From contig JAJYLT010000014.1 of assembly GCA_021787565.1 (NCBI GenBank), forward strand, positions 18,215 through 82,214: a DNA stretch of 64,000 nucleotides, written 5' to 3'. Positions 58,600 through 64,000 of the stretch are shown here, piece after piece (within the stretch, counting starts at the first letter, position 1; the number at the start of each line of letters is the position of its first letter). This stretch comes from Acidobacteriota bacterium (GTDB lineage Bacteria; Acidobacteriota; UBA4820; DSQY01). The translations under genes were made by a program, and so were the position numbers. Under the pieces are notes generated by a model. It did no database searches and was not told the origin of the DNA. It saw only the letters and a program-made list of their open reading frames with translations.

Positions 58600-58755
58600 G
58601 CGCCCCGCCCCCACGCCCTTCGTCATGCCCCGGCCTTCGAGCGGCCTTTCGGCGCGATGCGGGGGGAACGGGGCCGCCTCCCCTTTCAAGCGGACTTCAG
58701 CGGGCCTTGCGCGCTCCGCAGGTCTCAGGGCTCAGCTTCGACGGTGGTGGTTGCT

Positions 58756-59127
58756 TCAGGCGTGTTCGAGGATTCGCGAGACGCGCGCGGCGAGGCGGTC
58801 GTACTGGAAAGGCTTGGGGATGTAGTCGACGGCCCCCCTCTGGAGGCCGAAGATCTTGTCCTTGAGGTCCGTCCGTACCGAGAAAATGGCCACGGGAATC
58901 TCCCTGGTGACCGCGTCGGCCTTGAGGAGTTTGAGGACCTCCCAGCCATCCATCCTGGGCATGTTCAGATCGAGGAGGATCAGGTGGGGATGAAGGTTCC
59001 GCGCCACGTTCAGCCCGTCCTCGCCGGAAAGGGCCTTGGCCACCACGAATCCAGCCTCCGAGAGGATCGCATCGACGATATCCAGCAGATCGGGGTTGTC
59101 GTCGATGACGAGGATCGTCTGCTTCAT
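58756..59127 (-). CDS. Single-domain response regulator (CheY-like)
   Basis: 123-residue receiver domain. The acidic pair is Asp9-Asp10 (VIDDNPD), the phosphoacceptor Asp53 in LILLDLNMPRMDG, the switch Ser in AIFSVRT and the Lys in YIPKPFQYDR. It is monocistronic: no kinase adjoins it. The internal ATG with GGAGGC-like upstream sequence is taken over one 8 codons earlier. Its partner could be a kinase elsewhere. Confidence 0.92.
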   Translation of the reverse strand: MKQTILVIDDNPDLLDIVDAILSEAGFVVAKALSGEDGLNVARNLHPHLILLDLNMPRMDGWEVLKLLKADAVTREIPVAIFSVRTDLKDKIFGLQRGAVDYIPKPFQYDRLAARVSRILEHA

Positions 59128-59182
59128 GGGGCCTCCCTTCCTGCGAAACAAGCGTAATGCCTTGGCGGTGGAGGGTCAAGAA

Positions 59183-59236
59183 GGGATGAGGGATGTGAAT
59201 GATGAAAGATGAAGGATGAAAGATGAAAGATGAAGA
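59183..59236. repeat. Heptamer tandem repeat (plus-strand unit GATGAAR)
   Basis: GATGAGG, then GATGAAA, GATGAAG and GATGAAA units in tandem, related to the tract at 6810-6903 read on the opposite strand. It lies between the response-regulator and pnp genes. Confidence 0.7.
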
Positions 59237-59237
59237 A

Positions 59238-59265
59238 GGGCACGGACCTGGTGGAGTCCGTGCCC
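59238..59265 (-). terminator. Terminator of the rpsO-pnp transcript
   Basis: Stem GGGCACGGAC/GTCCGTGCCC, 10 bp, 8-base loop, 29 bases past the pnp stop. On the minus strand it is followed by TTCTTCATCTTTC, which is fairly T-rich. Confidence 0.65.
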
Positions 59266-59293
59266 GGGTTACGCACGAAAGATGAAGAGGGGC

Positions 59294-61516
59294 TCAGCGG
59301 GGCCGGCTGGGCCGTCCTCGGTCGCCGCCCCTGTCGCGATCGCCTCGGCGGTCGTCCCGCCGGTCTCCCCTGGGGCCGCTGCGGGGCGGGCGGTCATCGC
59401 GCGGCGCGCGCGGGCGCTCCACGTAGCCCTCGGGCTTCGGCAGAAGCACCTTGCGGCTCAGGCGTAGCTTGCCGCCGCGCTCGTAATCCACGAGCTTGAC
59501 CTCGATCTCGTCGCCGAGCTTCAGGACGTCGTCCACGCTGTCCACCCGGTTCCAGTCCAGCTCGGAGACGTGCAGGAGGCCGTCCGTACCGGGAAGGATC
59601 TCCACGAAGGCGCCGTACGGTTCCACGCGCTTCACCACGCCCTTGTAGATTCGCCCCAGCTCGGGCTCTTCCATCTGGGCGCGGATCATGGCGAGGGCCT
59701 TCTCGGCGGCGGCCGCATCGCTGGAGGCCACCTGGACGGTGCCGTCCTCCTCGATGTTGATGTCCACGCCGGTCGATTCCTGGATGGCGCGCACGTTCTT
59801 GCCTCCGGGGCCGATCAGCTCGCCGATCTTGGCCTTGGGGATCTGGATGGCGTAGATCCGGGGAGCGTAAGGCGAAATGTCGGCGCGAGGGGCCGGAAGG
59901 GTCTGGGCCATGAGCTCCAGCAGGTGCAGGCGGCCCTTGCGGGCCTGCTCCAGCGCCTCCGTCATGATCTCGAAGGAGATTCCGTCCACCTTGATGTCCA
60001 TCTGGAGGGCCGTGATCCCCTTGGAGGTGCCGGCCACCTTGAAGTCCATGTCCCCGTAATGGTCCTCGAGGCCGGCGATGTCCGACAGGATGGCGTAGCG
60101 GTCCCCTTCCATGATGAGGCCCATGGCCACTCCGGCCACGGGGGCCTTGATGGGGACGCCCGCGTCCATGAGGGCCAGGGTGGCGCCGCAGATGGTGGCC
60201 TGTGAAGAGGAGCCGTTGGATTCGAGGATGTCGGAGACGACGCGGACGGTGTAGGGAAAGGACTTCTCGTCGGGGATCATGGGCGCGATGGCCCGCTCGG
60301 CCAGGGCTCCGTGTCCGATCTCGCGCCGGCCGGGTCCGCGCAGGAACTTGACCTCCCCAACGCTGAAGGGAGGAAAGTTGTAGTGAAGGATGAAGTGCTT
60401 CTGTTGGCCTTCGAGAAGGCCCGAGAGGCGCTGGGCGTCCGCGGCCGTGCCGAGGGTGCAATTGGCCAGGGCCATGGTCTCGCCGCGGGTGAACAGGGCC
60501 GAGCCGTGGGTCCTGGGGAGCACTCCGACCTCGCTCCAGACCGGCCGGATCTCGTCGAAGAGGCGGCCGTCCACGCGGCGGCCCTCGCGCAGCAGGACGG
60601 AGCGGAAGATCTTCACGAGGACCTCGTGGTAGATCCTCCCCGCCTCGGCCTTGCGTTCGGGTTGGTCCTCGGGGTAGGTGGCCAGCAGGTCATCCCGGAC
60701 CTTGTCCAGGGCGGCGTACATGGCCAGCTTGCCCTTGACGGCCATGGCCTGTTTGAGCGGAGCCGCGATCTTCTCTTCCACCTCGGCGAGGTGGGCGGCC
60801 TCCACTCCGGGCCTCTCCACGACCATCTTCTGGATGCCCAGGCGGGCGAAGAGCTCCTCCTGGGCCTGAACGATCTTGCGGATCTCAGCGTGGGCGACCT
60901 TGAGAGCCTCCACCATCTCCGACTCGGAGAGTTCGCCGGCCCCCGCCTCCACCATGCAGATGGCCTCCTTGGTGCCGGCCACCACTAGGTTCAGGCGGCT
61001 TTGGTCCATGACCTTCATGGAGGGATTGACCACGTACTGGCCGTCCATGAGGCCGACCCGCACGGCCCCGATGGGGCGCGTGAAGGGGATGGTCGAGCAG
61101 TAGAGCGAGAAGGAGGCGCCGTTGATGGCCATGATCCCGGGGTCGTTCTCGTAGTCCGCCGAGAGCACCATGGCGATGACCTGCGTCTCGTAGTGGAACC
61201 CCTCGGGAAAGAGGGGCCGCAGAGGGCGGTCGATCATGCGGGAGATGAGGACCTCCGGATCGGTGGGCTTCCCCTCCCGCTTGAAGAAGCCGCCGGGGAT
61301 GCGGCCGCCCGCGTAAGTGTACTCGCGGTAATCGACGGTGAAGGGAAGGAAGTCGAGCCCCTCCCTGCCGTTCTTGTCCATGCCGGAGGTCACCAGGACC
61401 ACCGAATCGCCATACCGGACCCACGTGGCGCCGTGGGCCTGCTTGGCTACCTTGCCCGTGCTGAATTTGAGGGCCCGGCCCCCGACATCAACTGTGACCG
61501 TTTCTTCACGGTACAT
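59294..61516 (-). CDS. pnp: Polyribonucleotide nucleotidyltransferase (PNPase)
   Basis: 740-residue phosphorolytic 3'-5' exoribonuclease. Two RNase PH domains are visible, the second with the catalytic AGVAMGLIMEGDRYAILSDIAG and DFKVAGTSKGITALQMDIK; an all-helical linker lies between. A KH domain (IGELIGPGGKNVRAIQESTG) and an S1 domain (GRIYKGVVKRVEPYGAFVEI) follow, with an Arg/Asp/Gly-rich tail of about 35 residues. rpsO is directly upstream, the classical arrangement. Confidence 0.97.
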   Translation of the reverse strand: MYREETVTVDVGGRALKFSTGKVAKQAHGATWVRYGDSVVLVTSGMDKNGREGLDFLPFTVDYREYTYAGGRIPGGFFKREGKPTDPEVLISRMIDRPLRPLFPEGFHYETQVIAMVLSADYENDPGIMAINGASFSLYCSTIPFTRPIGAVRVGLMDGQYVVNPSMKVMDQSRLNLVVAGTKEAICMVEAGAGELSESEMVEALKVAHAEIRKIVQAQEELFARLGIQKMVVERPGVEAAHLAEVEEKIAAPLKQAMAVKGKLAMYAALDKVRDDLLATYPEDQPERKAEAGRIYHEVLVKIFRSVLLREGRRVDGRLFDEIRPVWSEVGVLPRTHGSALFTRGETMALANCTLGTAADAQRLSGLLEGQQKHFILHYNFPPFSVGEVKFLRGPGRREIGHGALAERAIAPMIPDEKSFPYTVRVVSDILESNGSSSQATICGATLALMDAGVPIKAPVAGVAMGLIMEGDRYAILSDIAGLEDHYGDMDFKVAGTSKGITALQMDIKVDGISFEIMTEALEQARKGRLHLLELMAQTLPAPRADISPYAPRIYAIQIPKAKIGELIGPGGKNVRAIQESTGVDINIEEDGTVQVASSDAAAAEKALAMIRAQMEEPELGRIYKGVVKRVEPYGAFVEILPGTDGLLHVSELDWNRVDSVDDVLKLGDEIEVKLVDYERGGKLRLSRKVLLPKPEGYVERPRAPRDDRPPRSGPRGDRRDDRRGDRDRGGDRGRPSRPR

Positions 61517-61590
61517 GAATGCACCTCATCTCCTGCCGCACCTCTTCCGCTTCGGCTGTCGTCGGGAGCTGGAATGAATGGGCTGACGTG

Positions 61591-61854
61591 TTATTTCCGC
61601 AGGCCCAGGCGACCGATCAGCTCACGATACCGCTCGATGTCGCGGTCTTTGAGATAGTTGAGCAGGCGTCGGCGCTGGCCGACCAGCATCAACAGGCCAC
61701 GGCGGGTGCTGAAGTCCTTGCGATGGGTCTTCATGTGGTCCGTCAGGGAGTTGATGCGGTCCGAAAGAAGGGCGATCTGGACCTCAGGCGAGCCCGTGTC
61801 GGAGGGGTGCTTCCGGTACTGCTCCATGAGGACTTTCTTGTTTTGTTTCTCCAT
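61591..61854 (-). CDS. rpsO: Ribosomal protein S15
   Basis: 87-residue small-subunit protein binding 16S r[23 protein letters not shown] and [20 protein letters not shown] and [13 protein letters not shown] are family landmarks. The ATG of MEKQNKK is used; a GTG 7 codons earlier is possible. It is followed by pnp after 74 bases. Confidence 0.96.
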   Translation of the reverse strand: MEKQNKKVLMEQYRKHPSDTGSPEVQIALLSDRINSLTDHMKTHRKDFSTRRGLLMLVGQRRRLLNYLKDRDIERYRELIGRLGLRK

Positions 61855-61928
61855 CTTCGCGTTTCTCCTATCCACCTCAAAGATAAGAGCCTAACACATA
61901 AGCGGCTCGCTGTAAAGGGGCTTGCGCG

Positions 61929-62081
61929 CGCCCCGATTCCGCGATAGCGGCTCAACGCCTGCGTAGGAGCGGCGCCTCGCCGCGAACCGGGTGACCCTGC
62001 GACCAGGATGCGGTGCCCGCGTACGGTCCGTCGCGCCGGGGGCGGCGCTCCTACGAGTGCAATTCCATCGCGGAATTTGGG
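61929..62081 (+). repeat. REP-type paired-palindrome element, copy 3 of 3 (153 bp)
   Basis: Same unit and orientation as 37576-37728, inverted relative to 4890-5042. Located between divergently transcribed rpsO and lon, 14 bases before the lon -35. Confidence 0.85.
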
Positions 62082-62094
62082 CCACGCTTCGGGG

Positions 62095-62124
62095 TTGCGG
62101 GTTCGGTGGCAGTTCCGCTATGCT
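62095..62124 (+). promoter_or_regulatory. Candidate sigma-70 promoter of lon
   Basis: TTGCGG, 18-base spacer, TATGCT. Transcription would begin near 62131, giving a leader of about 135 bases. No clear heat-shock (CIRCE or sigma-32) box was seen. Confidence 0.45.
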
Positions 62125-62140
62125 GAAAGGCGAGACATTC

Positions 62141-62240
62141 GCGGGCGCTCATGGCACCGGGGCCACCGCCGCCGGGGCGGCGGTGGCGAGCTGAATCGGG
62201 GGCTTGCAGCCCCAGCGCCCGCACCGGCCAGCCTGGAAAG
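62141..62240 (+). ncRNA. Structured leader of lon, unidentified cis-RNA candidate
   Basis: A 9-bp outer helix (GCGGGCGCT 62141-62149 with AGCGCCCGC 62214-62222) encloses two hairpins: 62162-62187 (10-bp stem, 6-base loop) and 62199-62213 (6-bp stem, TGC loop), forming a three-way junction. A further hairpin CCAGCCT-GGAA-AGGCTGG follows, just before the lon ribosome site. It matches no riboswitch class I can recall. Confidence 0.5.
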
Positions 62241-62265
62241 GCTGGGCCCGAAGGGGGAAAATGAT

Positions 62266-64000
62266 ATGACGAGCGCAGCCGAACAGGACCTGGAGAAGAA
62301 ACTCAAAGAAAACCCCGTCCTACCCGTCCTTCCGTTGCGGAACACCCTGCTCTTCCCGGACATGATCATTCCCCTCGCGGTGGGGCGGGACAAGTCGCTC
62401 AAGGCGGTGGAGCAGGCCACGCGGGGAGAGGGTTACCTGCTCATCCTGAGCCAAAAGGACGGCGACGTGGAGGAGCCGGGGCAGGACGACCTCTACCGCG
62501 TAGGCGTCATCGCCAAGATTCTCAGGCTCATGCGGGTGGCCCCCAACAACCTGTCGGTGATCGTCCACGGCCAGGGAAAGGTCCGGGTGGAGTCCTTCAC
62601 GCCGGAGGAGAGCTTCTTCGAGGCCCGCGTGGGCTTCCTGGAAAACCTCCCGGGCAGCCCCATCGAGGTGGAGGCCCTCCAGAAGAACATCCTGGGCCAA
62701 TACGAGAAGCTGGCCAGCCTGGTCCCGTCCATCCCCCAGGAGATGGTGGCGCCGCTCCAGCGCTACGAAGACGCCAACCGCGTGGTGGACACCATCAGCT
62801 TCAACCTCAGCATCGCCCTGGCGGAAAAACAGGCCATCCTGGAGGAGATCGACACGATCCAGCGCCTCAAGATGCTCACGGGCATTCTGGCGCGGGAGCT
62901 CCAGGTGGTGGAACTGGGCTCGAAGATCCAGTCCGAGGTCATCGACAAGCTGAACAAGGCCCAGCGCGACTACTTCTTGAAGGAGCAGATGAAGGCCATT
63001 CAGAAGGAGCTGGGCGAGGGGGACGACCGCGGCAGGGAAGTGGATGAGCTGAAGGCGAGGGTGGCCAAGGCCAAGATGCCCAAGGAGGCGGAAGAGGTGG
63101 CGCTCAAGGAGGTGGACCGGCTCGCCATGATGCACCCCTCGGCCGCCGAGTACACCGTCTCCCGCACCTACCTCGACTGGCTCGTCGAGCTGCCCTGGAG
63201 CAAGAGCACCAAGGACCGCCTCGACATCGAGCGGGCCCAGAGGTTCCTGGACGAGGATCACTACGGCCTGGAGAAGGTCAAGGACCGAATCATCGAGTAC
63301 CTCGCGGTGCAGCAGCTCAAGAAGGATCTCAAGGGCCCCATCTTGTGCCTGGTGGGGCCTCCCGGCGTGGGCAAGACGAGCCTCGGGCGCTCCGTCGCCC
63401 GCTCGCTCGGGCGGAAGTTCGTGCGCATGAGTCTGGGCGGCATCCGCGACGAGGCCGAGATCCGGGGCCACCGCCGCACCTACGTGGGCGCCCTGCCCGG
63501 CCGCATCATCCAGGGCATGAGGAAGGCGGGCAGCCACAACCCGGTCATGATGCTCGACGAACTGGACAAGGTCGGGATGGATTTCCGGGGCGATCCCACT
63601 TCGGCCCTCCTGGAGGTCCTGGACCCCGAACAGAACTTCTCCTTTTCGGACCACTATCTCGAGGTCGCCTTCGACCTCTCCAAGACCATGTTCATCGCCA
63701 CGGCCAACATTCTGGACACCATCCCGCAACCGCTCCTCGACCGGATGGAGGTCTTGAGGCTCCCGGGCTACACGGAGGAGGAGAAGCTCCACATCGCCAA
63801 GGAGCACCTCCTGCCGCGCGTCCTGCAGAACCACGGCCTCAAGCGGAGCCAGGTCCAGTTTTCGGACGAAGGGCTCCGGGCCATCATCTCCGACTACACG
63901 CGCGAGGCCGGCGTCCGGAACCTGGAGCGGGAGATGTCCGCCGTCTGCCGGAAGGTGGCCAAGGCCCGGATCGGTGGACGAAAGGCCAAGGTGACGCTGA
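62266..64000 (+). CDS. lon: ATP-dependent protease Lon (3' end outside window)
   Basis: At least 578 residues of the cytosolic AAA+ protease Lon. The N-terminal LON substrate domain begins VLPVLPLRNTLLFPDMIIPL. A long coiled-coil region includes AQRDYFLKEQMKAIQKELGE, and the AAA+ module has Walker A GPPGVGKTSLGRSVARS, the RTYVGALPGRIIQGMRKAG pore segment and Walker B VMMLDELDKVG. The proteolytic Ser-Lys domain lies beyond the window. The start ATG at 62266 has GGGGGAAAA upstream. A REP element and structured leader precede it. Confidence 0.96.
   Translation, partial: MTSAAEQDLEKKLKENPVLPVLPLRNTLLFPDMIIPLAVGRDKSLKAVEQATRGEGYLLILSQKDGDVEEPGQDDLYRVGVIAKILRLMRVAPNNLSVIVHGQGKVRVESFTPEESFFEARVGFLENLPGSPIEVEALQKNILGQYEKLASLVPSIPQEMVAPLQRYEDANRVVDTISFNLSIALAEKQAILEEIDTIQRLKMLTGILARELQVVELGSKIQSEVIDKLNKAQRDYFLKEQMKAIQKELGEGDDRGREVDELKARVAKAKMPKEAEEVALKEVDRLAMMHPSAAEYTVSRTYLDWLVELPWSKSTKDRLDIERAQRFLDEDHYGLEKVKDRIIEYLAVQQLKKDLKGPILCLVGPPGVGKTSLGRSVARSLGRKFVRMSLGGIRDEAEIRGHRRTYVGALPGRIIQGMRKAGSHNPVMMLDELDKVGMDFRGDPTSALLEVLDPEQNFSFSDHYLEVAFDLSKTMFIATANILDTIPQPLLDRMEVLRLPGYTEEEKLHIAKEHLLPRVLQNHGLKRSQVQFSDEGLRAIISDYTREAGVRNLEREMSAVCRKVAKARIGGRKAKVTL

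Larger units (their letters stand above)
61855..62265. other. Intergenic region between rpsO and lon
   Basis: 411 bases without a gene. It contains REP-type copy 3 (61929-62081), a candidate lon promoter (62095-62124) and a strongly structured lon leader (62141-62240). Confidence 0.7.

Overview
The window is strongly GC-rich bacterial chromosome from a Gram-negative organism. Outer-membrane parts are visible: a TolC-type channel, a Pal lipoprotein with CpoB, and several lipoprotein signal peptides. Three things together suggest Acidobacteriota or a neighbouring deep lineage: an amino-group-carrier (LysW) lysine pathway, an acetylornithine-carbamoyltransferase type of arginine pathway, and the futalosine menaquinone gene mqnD. 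That placement is an inference; there is no rRNA here to test it.

Layout. 1-4.7 kb: a minus-strand operon of ECF sigma factor, zinc-finger anti-sigma factor, Spy/CpxP-like periplasmic protein, TolC, MacA-like adaptor and MacB/LolD-type ATPase. 5.3-6.7 kb: pal and cpoB. 6.9-10.7 kb: a tightly overlapping operon of a lysine 2,3-aminomutase-type radical SAM enzyme, two ATP-grasp ligases and a GNAT acetyltransferase, apparently making a small beta-amino-acid-derived molecule. 11-23.6 kb: a DMT transporter, thiD, three peptidases (S9, C1B, M32), aspA, a pilin, a phosphoesterase and a CDF transporter, with two gene remnants. 23.6-28.5 kb: rnc, an ExeA-like ATPase, cheA, cheY and mqnD. 28.6-38.5 kb: a lipoprotein with an amino-acid permease, two alpha/beta hydrolases, a K+ channel with RCK domain, bacterioferritin, a class V aminotransferase, an orphan HicB and an Mth938-like protein.

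38.6-47.9 kb is a near-complete arginine operon, argR-argG-(P-loop protein)-argC-argD-argF'-argB-argE-argH, in which the open reading frames overlap or nearly abut. No N-acetylglutamate synthase is recognisable in it, but a P-loop protein of unknown function is embedded in it. 48.2-54.1 kb is a lysine operon, lysW-hcs-lysX-lysY-(class II amidotransferase)-lysZ-lysJ. Its LysW ends in Gln instead of the usual Glu, and the operon carries a standalone Cys2 amidotransferase/amidohydrolase and no LysK. This pairing is the most interesting observation in the window. A divergent ACT-domain protein and an AT-rich palindromic spacer lie upstream of lysW.

55-64 kb: P5C dehydrogenase, tRNA-Val(CAC), aroK, a phosphoesterase with a small partner, a response regulator, pnp-rpsO, and lon, which runs off the window.

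Repeats: three almost identical 153-bp REP-type palindromic elements (4.9, 37.6 and 61.9 kb), one 194-bp element with 32-bp imperfect terminal inverted repeats (32.7 kb), and GATGANR heptamer tracts at 6.8 and 59.2 kb. There is no CRISPR array, prophage or complete insertion sequence.
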